From Xylanibacter ruminicola (lineage in GTDB: Bacteria > Bacteroidota > Bacteroidia > Bacteroidales > Bacteroidaceae), in NCBI RefSeq assembly GCF_900142525.1, contig NZ_FRBD01000005.1, positions 1 to 64,000 of the forward strand: 64,000 bases of DNA, given 5' to 3'. Each line of letters opens with the position of its first letter. The first letter of the stretch is position 1. The notes beneath the pieces are model-generated. The model saw nothing but the letters and a program-made list of their open reading frames with translations, was not told the origin of the DNA and ran no database searches. A program made the translations under genes and the position numbers. Shown in pieces: positions 22,209-31,020 of this stretch.

Positions 22209-23639
22209 ATGGCAAAACCATTAGTTGAAACTAAAGCAAAAGTAGGCGTATTCAGTATTGCCCTACAGGCATATCTGCCACAGTTCCCTCAGCTTGTTCC
22301 TGAGTTTGAGGCACAGTATGAAGCATTTAAGAAGACACTGCCCGACACCATCGATATCATCGATGGCGGTATGGTAACCAGCAAAGAGCAATCGATGGCT
22401 GCAGGCGATAAGTTCCGTGCCGCAGATGTAGACCTCGTGATTCTGCAGATGCTGACTTATTGCACATCTTATAATATGTTGCCTGCCGTCCGCGATCTCG
22501 ATGTACCTGTTGTGATCGTGAACCTGCAGAAAAAACTGGCTCCTGATTATGCCAAGACCGATATCCCAACATGGCTTGGTGAACTCTATGCCTGCGGTGC
22601 CATCGGCGAGATGGTAGCCGACCTGAATCGTGCCGGCAAGCGTTCGGCTGTGATTACAGGTGTTGTCGAGGGTGGCGATCCTGGTGTTCAGGCAGAGATA
22701 GAAGACTGGTGTCGTGCCGCCCAGGTGCGTCGCCGTTTCCGTGATACCAACATCGCACAGATTGGACGTCCTTATCCTGGTATGATGGATCTCTATATCG
22801 ATGAGACCAACCTTTATCACCGTATGTTCGTATATACCAAGCAGTTCGATTGGGAAAAGATGTGGGCCATCGCTGATGATATTACTGATGAGGCAGCTAT
22901 CCGTGCTAAGGCTGAGGATATTCTTGCAACCTTCGATATTGAGGGTGGCGGTACTGTAGAGAAGGTCTGGGATATGGCTAAGTATGTTGTAGCCTTCGAA
23001 CAGTGGGTTAAGGACGAGAAACTGGGTATGATTGCATCGCACTACGACGGCTTTGCTCAGGGTGTGGCTGGTAAGCTGGACTCTATGTTGATTCCTGCTT
23101 TCTCCATGCTGATTAAGCAGCATACCGCTTGTGCCGTTGAGGGCGATATGAAGGTGGCTATGGCCATGTCAATACTGAAGACTATCAGTGGTACAGGTAC
23201 ACTGGCTGAGATGTACAGCATCGACTTCCCTAAGGATATCTGCATCATCGGTCACTCTGGTTCTGGCGACTTTGACATCTCTCAGGCCAAGAAGCCAACT
23301 ATGAAGATTGTGCCCGTGTTCCATGGAAAGGCTGGTGGTGGTTATCTCACCCAGTTCTATCCTCCAACGGGTCCTGTTACCTATTTGGCAATTACTCAGG
23401 ATAAGAACGGCGTGTTTAAGTTTGTGGTAGCTGAGGGTGTGAACGAGGATGGTCCTATCTTTACCTTCGGTGATACCAACATGCGTACTAAGTTCTCTCT
23501 GAGCTGTCGTGAGTTTGTAAACAAGTGGAGCGAGGCAGGTCCTACACACCACATGGCTGCTGCAGTAGGTCATCATATCGATACCATCCTGAAGGTGGCT
23601 AAGATATTCAACATCGAGTGTGACGTCGTTTGTCGTTAA
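22209..23639 (+). CDS. L-fucose/L-arabinose isomerase-family protein, candidate L-rhamnose isomerase
   Basis: A 476-aa cytoplasmic protein of the AraA/FucI superfamily (KVGVFSIALQAYLPQFPQL, LVILQMLTYCTSYNMLPAVR, GTGTLAEMYSIDF, HSGSGDFDIS, FHGKAGGGYLTQFYPPTGPV, HHMAAAVGHH). These enzymes interconvert aldoses and ketoses with Mn2+. It lies exactly where rhaA stands in other rhamnose operons, and no RhaA-type gene occurs in the window, so it probably converts L-rhamnose to L-rhamnulose. That would be a non-orthologous replacement. An additional role on another deoxy sugar cannot be excluded. Confidence 0.8.
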   Translation: MAKPLVETKAKVGVFSIALQAYLPQFPQLVPEFEAQYEAFKKTLPDTIDIIDGGMVTSKEQSMAAGDKFRAADVDLVILQMLTYCTSYNMLPAVRDLDVPVVIVNLQKKLAPDYAKTDIPTWLGELYACGAIGEMVADLNRAGKRSAVITGVVEGGDPGVQAEIEDWCRAAQVRRRFRDTNIAQIGRPYPGMMDLYIDETNLYHRMFVYTKQFDWEKMWAIADDITDEAAIRAKAEDILATFDIEGGGTVEKVWDMAKYVVAFEQWVKDEKLGMIASHYDGFAQGVAGKLDSMLIPAFSMLIKQHTACAVEGDMKVAMAMSILKTISGTGTLAEMYSIDFPKDICIIGHSGSGDFDISQAKKPTMKIVPVFHGKAGGGYLTQFYPPTGPVTYLAITQDKNGVFKFVVAEGVNEDGPIFTFGDTNMRTKFSLSCREFVNKWSEAGPTHHMAAAVGHHIDTILKVAKIFNIECDVVCR

Positions 23640-23668
23640 TTAAGAATTAGGAGTTAAGAATTAAGAAA

Positions 23669-25000
23669 ATGGCTAATTCTGGTTCTTTAAAGAGTACACT
23701 GGCGGTGTCTCTGAATAATTATCTTGATGCCGGTGCCATTGTGGCTGGTGCCAGTGGTGTAACCCTGTGGCAGAACTACCTGGGACTGTCTGAGATGCAT
23801 CTGGGTTGGCTTAACGCCCTGAGTGCCAATGCCCTGGGTGCTGCCATCGGTGCTATCATTGGTGGATTCCTGGCAGATAAATTCGGACGTAAGTTTATCT
23901 TTACTTACAATCTGTTGGTTTATATGACAGGTGTGCTCATTATTATGTTGAGCATGAATTTCCCTATGTTGCTGGCAGGATTTCTGGTTACAGGTATCTC
24001 GGTAGGTATCGGTGTGCCTGCATCGTGGACTTATATCTCTGAGAGTTCCGAGGTTAACAATCGCGGACGAAACATCTGTATCTCGCAGATGTCGTGGGGT
24101 ATCGGTCCTATGGTCATTCTGCTTTTTGGTATGTTGTTTGCTCCTGGCGGTTATCTTTATGGTCCTGTAGAGGTGTTGGCTCATGCTATTGTAGGTGCTG
24201 ATGCTGCTCAGACAGCTGTAGAGGTGTTTAGCTCGCGCGTTGTTTTTGCAACCCTGTTTATCGTGGCTTTCATTGCTTGGAACCTGCAGCGCCAGTTGGA
24301 AGAGAGTGCTGAATATACTGCCAATAAAGCCAAGGATAATAACGGCATTGTAGATAATATCAAGCTGTTGTTCACCAACAAGATTGCTGTTAAGACAGTT
24401 GCTTTCCTTGCTGCTATCTACCTTACCTGGAATTTGGTGGCAAGTGTGATGGGATTCTTTATGCCACACGTTTACGAGACGGCAGGCGGACTGAGCAACG
24501 AGATGGCAAACATGCTGAGTTGTGTGAGCTGGGTGTTTGTTGTAGTAACCACTTTCATCATCTCGTTCTATGTTGACAAGGTGGCTCATCGCTTCTTCTA
24601 TGTTTTCGGACTTGCAGCAGCTTTAACTGCCTGGATCCTGATTGTTGGCGGCGGTGTGTCTACCATTGCTGGCATCTGGCTGTTTACCATCCTTTGGGGT
24701 GTAAACAACGGTAGTTCGGTACAGGTGTTCTACGCCTTGTGGGGTTCTGAATTGTTCCCTGCTAAGTTCCGTGCTGGCGCCCAGGGACTGATGTTCTTTA
24801 TCGTTCGTGGCCTGTCGGCAGTTTGGGGATTGGTGTTCACCTTTATCTATGGCGACAATGGCGAAGGATTCACTCTGGCAGCTTATTGCATGATAGCACT
24901 GCTGTTAGCATCGCTGATAATTGGCTTGATAGGTATGCCGAATACCCGGGGAAAGTCGCTCGATCAGATTACAAAAGAGCGCTATGGAGACACTATTTAA
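23669..25000 (+). CDS. MFS sugar transporter, probable L-rhamnose permease
   Basis: A 443-aa integral membrane protein with about 12 transmembrane segments. The major-facilitator signature appears as GGFLADKFGRKF between helices 2 and 3, and ESSEVNNRGR resembles the sugar-porter motif after helix 4. It differs from the classical RhaT family. Position between the isomerase and the aldolase genes makes L-rhamnose the most likely substrate, entering by proton symport from the periplasm. A run of TTGATAATTG repeats separates it from rhaD. Confidence 0.85.
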   Translation: MANSGSLKSTLAVSLNNYLDAGAIVAGASGVTLWQNYLGLSEMHLGWLNALSANALGAAIGAIIGGFLADKFGRKFIFTYNLLVYMTGVLIIMLSMNFPMLLAGFLVTGISVGIGVPASWTYISESSEVNNRGRNICISQMSWGIGPMVILLFGMLFAPGGYLYGPVEVLAHAIVGADAAQTAVEVFSSRVVFATLFIVAFIAWNLQRQLEESAEYTANKAKDNNGIVDNIKLLFTNKIAVKTVAFLAAIYLTWNLVASVMGFFMPHVYETAGGLSNEMANMLSCVSWVFVVVTTFIISFYVDKVAHRFFYVFGLAAALTAWILIVGGGVSTIAGIWLFTILWGVNNGSSVQVFYALWGSELFPAKFRAGAQGLMFFIVRGLSAVWGLVFTFIYGDNGEGFTLAAYCMIALLLASLIIGLIGMPNTRGKSLDQITKERYGDTI

Positions 25001-25030
25001 TTGATAATTGATAATTGACAATTGATAATT
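25001..25030. repeat. TTGATAATTG-type intergenic repeat
   Basis: Three imperfect TTGATAAT units precede rhaD; an almost identical tract lies at 63764-63797 before pth. Confidence 0.5.
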
Positions 25031-25852
25031 ATGAAAAGTATATTGGAAGGCCGCGAGGGATTGAAGGCGGTTGTATATCAGATTGCTGAGGTAACAGGTT
25101 ACCTGTGGCAGAAAGGTTGGGCAGAACGTAACGGTGGAAACATTACCGTAAACGTGACTGAGTTTATGGACGATGAGTGCAAGGCTATGAAGGCTATCTC
25201 GGAAGTTAAGCAGATAGGTATGGTTCTGCCACAACTTAAGGGTACCTATTTCTATTGCAAGGGTACTGGCAAGCGTATGCGCGATCTGGCTAAAGAACCC
25301 ATGCAGAATGGTTCGATTATCCGTATCTGCGATGATTGTGCCAGCTACGAGGTGATTGCTGACGAGAATGTAGTGCCAACATCAGAGTTGCCTACACACT
25401 TGGCATTGCAGAACTATCTGTTGGAGACGGGCTCATGCTATAAGGCTACTCTGCATACTCATCCCATCGAGTTGGTGGCTATGAGTCATATCCAGCGCTT
25501 CCTGAAAGGCGATGAGATGACGCGCGTGCTGTGGTCGATGATACCTGAGACATTGGCCTTTGCACCACTTGGCATTGGCATCGTACCTTACGCTATGCCT
25601 TCGTCGGTTAGTCTGGCCGAGGCTACACTCGAGCAGATTAAGACCCACGATGTGGTGCTGTGGGAGAAGCATGGTACAGTAGCTGTTGGTACCGATATCA
25701 TGGATGCCTTCGATCAGACTGATGTGCTCTGCAAGGCTGCCAACATCTATATGTGTGCCAAAGCTATGGGTTCAGAACCCGATGGCATGACTGAGGAGCA
25801 GATGAAGGAAGTGCAGGATGTATTTAATCTGCCTAAGAAGCGTCCTTGCTAA
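25031..25852 (+). CDS. rhaD: Rhamnulose-1-phosphate aldolase
   Basis: A 273-aa class II aldolase that splits L-rhamnulose 1-phosphate into dihydroxyacetone phosphate and L-lactaldehyde. Zinc ligands are visible in HTHPIELVAMSH (around residue 143) and a later His in WEKHGTVAVG; NGGNITV near residue 40 fits the phosphate site. The ATG at 25031 follows the repeat tract. Its stop overlaps the next start (TAATG). Confidence 0.93.
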   Translation: MKSILEGREGLKAVVYQIAEVTGYLWQKGWAERNGGNITVNVTEFMDDECKAMKAISEVKQIGMVLPQLKGTYFYCKGTGKRMRDLAKEPMQNGSIIRICDDCASYEVIADENVVPTSELPTHLALQNYLLETGSCYKATLHTHPIELVAMSHIQRFLKGDEMTRVLWSMIPETLAFAPLGIGIVPYAMPSSVSLAEATLEQIKTHDVVLWEKHGTVAVGTDIMDAFDQTDVLCKAANIYMCAKAMGSEPDGMTEEQMKEVQDVFNLPKKRPC

Positions 25853-28758
25853 TGAGAAGAATGCTAATGTTGTTAGTTTGCTTTTGCGCCATCGGCGCAG
25901 GAGCTCAGACTAACAGGAATATATCCCCTCGCACCTTGCAATATGAGCCGGGTGCGGGGGGAGATTTCTTTTGCGTGAATGGTAACAACCGTTATACGCG
26001 TGCCCTATATGGTAGTCATACCGACTGGCGATTGGAAACATCCGACAGACCAATCTTTGCCGTTGTAAAGAAAGGGTATCACAGAAATATTCGATTTGTT
26101 ATCGAAGTTGATGGACGTGATTATCCGCTTGAAGAAATAAGACCTTGCATTGCCCGATACTTTCAGGGCATGCGTACCTACCAGTTAAACGGCTGGGGTG
26201 GGGCGCAGTTGGATATCAGGGTGATAGCCTTACCCGATGGTGAATCGGCCATTTGGGAGTTCACTTCGTTCGAACTGAAAGGACGTGCCAAGATGAAAGC
26301 CTTGGTATCGGAGATAGCACAACCTAAGTTGAATCGTAATGGCGACATTGGTGCCGATAAACCAGGGGTATTGGAACCCAAAGGCGAAGTGTTGCAGACA
26401 GCTGAGGTGAGGCTTGATGATGCGTCGGCTTATATGAAAGTCGATGTAAATGTGGTATCTCCGATGCCAGATGCTGAAGGCCATAAGCAGTTTGCCGAGG
26501 CAGAAAGTTATTATCTGAATCTATCCAATCGTATACAATTCGACACGCCCGATCCTTTCATCAATACCTTAGGAAGTGCACTCGTGCTGGCGGCTGATGG
26601 CGACTGGGACGGACAGACTTGGTTGCATGGCTGCATTGGTTGGCGTATGCCGTTAGCAGGTTGGCGTGCTGGTTATCTGGGTGATGTGCTGGGATGGACC
26701 GATAGGGCTACGAGTCATTTTGATGCCTATGCTAAAAGTCAGGTAACTGATGTGCCTGCAACGATTCCTCATCCTTCGCAGGATTCTGCCCTGAATATGG
26801 CACGTGCCGAGAAGAAATGGGGCACTCAGATGTACTCCGATGGCTACATCTGCAGAAATCCTGAGCGTAACGACCAGATGCACCACTACGACATGAACCT
26901 GAACTATATCGACGAGTTGTTGTGGCATTTCCAGTATGATGCTGATACGGCATATATGCGCAAAATGTGGCCTGTGATGACGCGCCATCTGGCATGGGAG
27001 AAGCGTAATTTTGATTCTGATGGCGATCATCTGTACGATGCCTATTGCTGTATATGGGCCAGCGATGCCCTTTACTATAGCGGGGGTGCTGTTACACATA
27101 GTTCTGCCTATAATTATCGTGGCAACCGCTTGGCTGCAAGAATCGCAGAAATCATAGGCGAAGATCCCAAACCCTATCGCGATGAGGCTGAGGCTATTCA
27201 GCAGGCGATGAATCAACGCCTATGGCTTACTGATAAAAGCGTTTGGGCTGAATATCAGGATGCAATGGGATTGAAACGTACGCACGACCATCCGGCTGTG
27301 TGGAGTATCTATACCCCCATTGATTGTGGAGCATGTACCCCTGAACAAGCATACCAGGCTACACAGTATATTGATAGAATGATTCCTCATATCGATGTGG
27401 AGAAGTCGGGTTATCAAACTATCTCCACCAGCAACTGGATGCCTTACTCGTGGAGTATTAATAACGTGGCTGCTGCTGAGGTAATGCATACCGCTCTGGC
27501 CTATTTTGAGGCAGGGCGACATGATGAAGGCTATAGATTGATGAAAGCGAATATTCTAGACCAGATGTACTATGGGCAGAGTCCGGCTAACTTTGGACAG
27601 ATCAGTCATTACGATGCTGCGCGAGGTGAGTGCTATCGTGACTTTGGCGACTGCATCGGCATCAGTAGTCGTACGCTTATCCAAGGTCTCTTTGGTATTA
27701 TTCCACAGGCTTTATATGGCACATGTGTCATTCGGCCGGGATTCCCTTCTGGTTGGAAAAATGCCAGCATTAAGACACCTTATATAGAATATAGGTACAC
27801 GCGCGAGGGTAACAAAGTCCGCTTGGAGATAACCCAGAACTTCAAGCGCCCGCTTCAGATTATCCTCCGCCAGAACACAGGTAATGGCTCTTGGCGTGAT
27901 ATACAGGGTTCCACAGAACAGCATCAAATGATTGAGTACGATGTTATTGCGGAGTACAAATCCGCGTATCAATCGTCGGAAATTACAAATTCCCGACAAC
28001 AGGCATCTGTTGTTGCGGATTTGCAATCCACAACAAAGCATAATAAGGGGATTTATAATCCTCAAAAACTTGAAAAGTTTTTCAACGGCAATGTCAGCGA
28101 TATTTTCAAGAACAAATATCTGAGTCCGCGCCCGCAAACCACAACCCTTCAAATACCTGTTCAGGGCATTGGCGAATGGTGCCACCCTAAGAAGACTGCC
28201 AACATTAATGACTCTGTCTTCCGTACAAAGATTTCGAAAGGCATCTTCCAGATGGCAGGTATCCCATTCCGTACCCCGTCAAAGGGGCGCAATATCATCT
28301 ATACCAGTCTTTGGGATAATTATCCCGATTCAGTAGTGATACCATTGAAGGGTAAGGCATCGCGAGCTTATCTGTTGATGGCTGGCTCTACTAACCACAT
28401 GCAGAGTAGGATAGACAATGGCTTGATCGTTGTTACCTATGCTGATGGCTCAACTGATACATTGGCCTTGCGTAATCCTGATAACTGGTGCCCGATAGAG
28501 CAAGATTACTATATAGATGGAAAAGCTTTCTGCGCACCTGAACCTCGACCGTATCGCGTATGTTTCAGTACAGGCGATGTGAGTCGCGACTTGGGCAGCG
28601 TGGTAGAACTGCATGGTGATTACGGTCGCGAGATTCCAGGTGGAGCTGGGCAGATGCTTGAGATGCCGCTCAATCCAGACAAGCGATTAAAGCAACTCAC
28701 ATTGCGAACGCTTTCGAATGATGTGGTGATAGGACTGATGTCCATAACTTTGCAATAA
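25852..28758 (+). CDS. DUF4450 exported six-hairpin glycosidase-like protein
   Basis: A 968-aa exported protein: signal peptide (residues 1-18, MLMLLVCFCAIGAGA), a beta-sandwich N-terminal part (about 20-230), then an (alpha/alpha)6 barrel like that of glycogen-debranching or GH78/GH95 enzymes (GDWDGQTWLHGCIGWRMPLA, YQTISTSNWMPYSWSINN) and beta-rich C-terminal domains. DUF4450 proteins are common in pectin loci, but their reaction is not firmly known. Around residues 700-744 the gene holds six consecutive short hairpins (27949-28082), read in frame, which look like inserted repetitive DNA. Start chosen at ATG 25852, overlapping the rhaD stop. Confidence 0.82.
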   Translation: MRRMLMLLVCFCAIGAGAQTNRNISPRTLQYEPGAGGDFFCVNGNNRYTRALYGSHTDWRLETSDRPIFAVVKKGYHRNIRFVIEVDGRDYPLEEIRPCIARYFQGMRTYQLNGWGGAQLDIRVIALPDGESAIWEFTSFELKGRAKMKALVSEIAQPKLNRNGDIGADKPGVLEPKGEVLQTAEVRLDDASAYMKVDVNVVSPMPDAEGHKQFAEAESYYLNLSNRIQFDTPDPFINTLGSALVLAADGDWDGQTWLHGCIGWRMPLAGWRAGYLGDVLGWTDRATSHFDAYAKSQVTDVPATIPHPSQDSALNMARAEKKWGTQMYSDGYICRNPERNDQMHHYDMNLNYIDELLWHFQYDADTAYMRKMWPVMTRHLAWEKRNFDSDGDHLYDAYCCIWASDALYYSGGAVTHSSAYNYRGNRLAARIAEIIGEDPKPYRDEAEAIQQAMNQRLWLTDKSVWAEYQDAMGLKRTHDHPAVWSIYTPIDCGACTPEQAYQATQYIDRMIPHIDVEKSGYQTISTSNWMPYSWSINNVAAAEVMHTALAYFEAGRHDEGYRLMKANILDQMYYGQSPANFGQISHYDAARGECYRDFGDCIGISSRTLIQGLFGIIPQALYGTCVIRPGFPSGWKNASIKTPYIEYRYTREGNKVRLEITQNFKRPLQIILRQNTGNGSWRDIQGSTEQHQMIEYDVIAEYKSAYQSSEITNSRQQASVVADLQSTTKHNKGIYNPQKLEKFFNGNVSDIFKNKYLSPRPQTTTLQIPVQGIGEWCHPKKTANINDSVFRTKISKGIFQMAGIPFRTPSKGRNIIYTSLWDNYPDSVVIPLKGKASRAYLLMAGSTNHMQSRIDNGLIVVTYADGSTDTLALRNPDNWCPIEQDYYIDGKAFCAPEPRPYRVCFSTGDVSRDLGSVVELHGDYGREIPGGAGQMLEMPLNPDKRLKQLTLRTLSNDVVIGLMSITLQ
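27949..28082. repeat. Array of six short hairpins inside the DUF4450 gene
   Basis: Consecutive palindromes with 3-4-nt loops: 27949-27965, 27975-27997, 27997-28012, 28012-28034, 28047-28063 and 28064-28082. Four share the apex ATT-NNN-AAT (one arm pair has a mismatch at that point). The array stays in frame, adding about 45 codons. Confidence 0.75.
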
Positions 28759-28813
28759 GACTATAATGTGATTTATTCCAATAACTTTTTTTTTAATTAA
28801 AAAACAAACGCTT

Positions 28814-30256
28814 ATGAAAGACTTAAAAATGTACATCAACGGCCAGTTCTGCGAGAGTTCGAACGGTCAGTGGATTAACGTGTTGAACCCCTCAACCGAG
28901 GAAGTCATCTCTCGTCAGCCCGAAGGTACTATCGAGGATGTGAACCGTGCTCTCGATGCAGCTCGTGCAGCTCAGAAGGCTTGGGCTAAGACACCCGCTA
29001 TCGAGCGTGCCCAGTATCTGTTGAAGATGGCTGAGGGTATCAAGAAACGCGAGAAGGAGTTTACTGAGATTATCATGCGCGAGCAGGGTAAAACCCGTAC
29101 ATGGGCCTCTATCGAGGTAGGCGCTACTATCTCTTATTTCGAGTATATGGCAACCTTTGCCCGCCATATCGAAGGCGAGATAATTCCTTCCGATCGTCCA
29201 AATGAGACTATTCTACTAACCAAGAAACCTATCGGCGTTGTAGCAGGTATTCTGCCTTGGAACTTCCCGTTCTTCCTGATTGCCCGTAAGGCAGGTGCTG
29301 CTCTGATAGCTGGTTGTACCATCGTTATCAAGCCATCGCAGCTTACTCCTGAGAACTGTACTGAGTTTGGTAAGATTGTAGACGAGATTGGTCTGCCTGC
29401 AGGTGTTATCAACATCGTAACAGGTAAGGGTAGTGTAATCGGCAACGAGATGGCTGGCTCGCCAAAGATTGATATCGTCAGCGTTACAGGTTCGGTTGGT
29501 GCAGGCGAGAGCATCATGGCTGCAGCCTCTAAGAACATTACCAAGGTAAGTCTTGAGTTGGGAGGTAAGGCTCCTGCTATCGTGATGAAGGATGCCGACT
29601 TGGAGCGTGCTGCCCAGTGGATTGTTGACAGCCGTATTGGTAACAACGGTCAGATATGTAACAATGCCGAACGTGTATATGTTCAGAAGGAAGTGAAAGA
29701 GGCTTTCACCAAGATTCTTGTAGATAAGATGTCGAAGGTAAAGGTGGGCGATGTTTGTGCTGATGAGAGTGTAGATATGGGTCCATTGGTAGAGCAGCGT
29801 GCCCTTGAGAGTGTAACCGAGAAGGTGGAACGCGCCATTAAGCAGGGAGCTAAATTGCTTTGTGGTGGTCATCGTGTGGGCGATAAGGGCTTCTTCTATG
29901 CTGCTACCGTACTCGATGGTTGCACACAGGATATGGATATCATCCATGAGGAGACCTTCGGACCTGTTATTCCGTTGGTAGAGTTCTCGGATATCGATGA
30001 GGCTATCAAGTATGCCAACGACTGTGAATATGGCTTGGCTTCGTCTATCTTCACCAAGGATTTGAATATTGCCGTTAAGGCATGTCGCGAGCTCGAGTTT
30101 GGCGAGACCTATGTCAACCGCGAGCACTTCGAGGCCATCCAAGGCTTCCATGCAGGTGTTAAGAAATCAGGTATTGGTGGTGCCGATGGTAAGCACGGTG
30201 TTGATGAATACCTTGTAACCCATGTTACCTATCTCGATACCTACGACGATATGTAA
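28814..30256 (+). CDS. aldA: Lactaldehyde dehydrogenase (NAD-dependent aldehyde dehydrogenase)
   Basis: A 480-aa ALDH-superfamily enzyme. Catalytic Cys282 (NNGQICNNAERV), general base Glu248 (LELGGKAP) and the coenzyme loop VTGSVGAGE are in place. Length and motifs agree with AldA, which oxidises L-lactaldehyde from RhaD to L-lactate. It closes the rhamnose operon and is followed by a strong terminator. A wider aldehyde range, such as glycolaldehyde, is normal for the family. Confidence 0.9.
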   Translation: MKDLKMYINGQFCESSNGQWINVLNPSTEEVISRQPEGTIEDVNRALDAARAAQKAWAKTPAIERAQYLLKMAEGIKKREKEFTEIIMREQGKTRTWASIEVGATISYFEYMATFARHIEGEIIPSDRPNETILLTKKPIGVVAGILPWNFPFFLIARKAGAALIAGCTIVIKPSQLTPENCTEFGKIVDEIGLPAGVINIVTGKGSVIGNEMAGSPKIDIVSVTGSVGAGESIMAAASKNITKVSLELGGKAPAIVMKDADLERAAQWIVDSRIGNNGQICNNAERVYVQKEVKEAFTKILVDKMSKVKVGDVCADESVDMGPLVEQRALESVTEKVERAIKQGAKLLCGGHRVGDKGFFYAATVLDGCTQDMDIIHEETFGPVIPLVEFSDIDEAIKYANDCEYGLASSIFTKDLNIAVKACRELEFGETYVNREHFEAIQGFHAGVKKSGIGGADGKHGVDEYLVTHVTYLDTYDDM

Positions 30257-30271
30257 ACCTAAATTCAATTG

Positions 30272-30306
30272 TCTCCAGTCGGGAATTCGGCTGGAGATTT
30301 TTTTTT
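30272..30306 (+). terminator. Terminator of the rhamnose operon
   Basis: TCTCCAG (30272-30278) pairs with CTGGAGA (30291-30297), followed by nine T residues. Confidence 0.85.
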
Positions 30307-30344
30307 ACCACAACCAACCTTATACCTCACAAAAAAATTTTTTC

Positions 30345-30375
30345 TTGGTGATAACAAGAATAATGCATATCTTTG
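30345..30375 (+). promoter_or_regulatory. Orphan promoter 1
   Basis: TTG (30345-30347), 20-bp spacer, TATCTTTG (30368-30375). Only a 38-codon open frame (30395-30511) follows. Confidence 0.6.
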
Positions 30376-30394
30376 CCACGCCTTAATCAATAAA

Positions 30395-30511
30395 ATGATT
30401 GCAGAACCATTAAAAAACGGCCAACTATTCATAAAAACGTTCTATATTGCTGAGTATCAGCATTTTAACACTATGAATAGTTGGTGCCAACTATTCATAC
30501 ACTATTCATAG
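30395..30511 (+). CDS. Possible 38-aa peptide or gene remnant
   Basis: An ATG 20 bases after an orphan promoter opens a short frame whose codons are largely made of the TATGAATAGT-type repeats (it contains QLFI twice). I do not recognise it. It may be the broken start of a longer gene, a leader peptide, or chance; the repeat DNA, rather than the peptide, may be what matters. Confidence 0.25.
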   Translation: MIAEPLKNGQLFIKTFYIAEYQHFNTMNSWCQLFIHYS

Positions 30512-30828
30512 TGATGATACAATATGTATATTATTTGACATAGCAGATGTGAATAAATGGCAGCAAAAAGACTGTTTCCAACAGTGATAGAAATGGGTTA
30601 CATACCGTCACATCGGCAGTGACACTATGTCACACCCACGGTTACAGAGTGTCACTCCGAAAGTTACTACTACGTAACTGACTCATCTTCAATGCGATAA
30701 TGACTATTGAACAGGTGCAAGATGACGTCTGAACGGCCGTTTATGAATAGTTATATGCTGAGAATGAGGCACTATTCATATACTAAACAATTGATAATAA
30801 GCTATTTACGTGTATTATGAATAGTTGG
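30421..30828. repeat. Cluster of CCAACTATTCATA / TATGAATAGTTGG inverted repeats
   Basis: Full 13-mers: CCAACTATTCATA at 30421-30433 and 30487-30499; its inverse at 30472-30484 and 30816-30828. Shorter copies lie at 30500-30513, 30742-30752 and 30770-30780. Copies at 30472 and 30487 form a 13-bp palindrome with a 2-bp centre; the outermost pair would be terminal inverted repeats of a 408-bp unit. Confidence 0.7.
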
Positions 30829-30860
30829 TGCATTTTTTTATAAATATTCTGAGATGTAAT

Positions 30861-30891
30861 TTTGTAATTTGATAAAAAATGATTACCTTTG
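30861..30891 (+). promoter_or_regulatory. Orphan promoter 2
   Basis: TTTG (30861-30864), exactly 19 bp, TACCTTTG (30884-30891): a perfect consensus that reads into a decayed gene end on the opposite strand. Confidence 0.6.
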
Positions 30892-30924
30892 CAATCGAAT
30901 TAACGAAATCATATACAGTGGTTA

Positions 30925-31020
30925 TTATTGCATCCTTCTGAGGCCTTCCCATCGTACGTTCCAGGTACCGTCGTGGGGGAAACCGGGGGTGGTGGTGGCA
31001 GGGCATCCGTCCCATACACA
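30925..31020 (-). pseudogene. Decayed 3' end of a six-hairpin glycosidase gene
   Basis: On the minus strand one frame encodes VWDGCPATTTPGFPHDGTW, then NVRWEGLRRMQ and a stop at 30925-30927. This mirrors the last residues of the intact glycosidase at 32623-34812 (WDGCTDAINPGFPKDGKW, NVRWEGLKMMQ). Only about 31 codons remain, and the reading frame has no start or body. It is the scar of a lost paralogue, or of a partial duplication, 1.7 kb from the intact copy. Confidence 0.75.

Noticed and set aside
23687..24589. 300-codon minus-strand frame opposite the MFS transporter gene
   Set aside because: Shadow of a hydrophobic coding region; the plus-strand protein has all MFS features.
30605..30660. 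TCAC-rich stretch as a gene fragment
   Set aside because: All frames contain several stops and no recognisable protein; noted only as part of the gene-free region.
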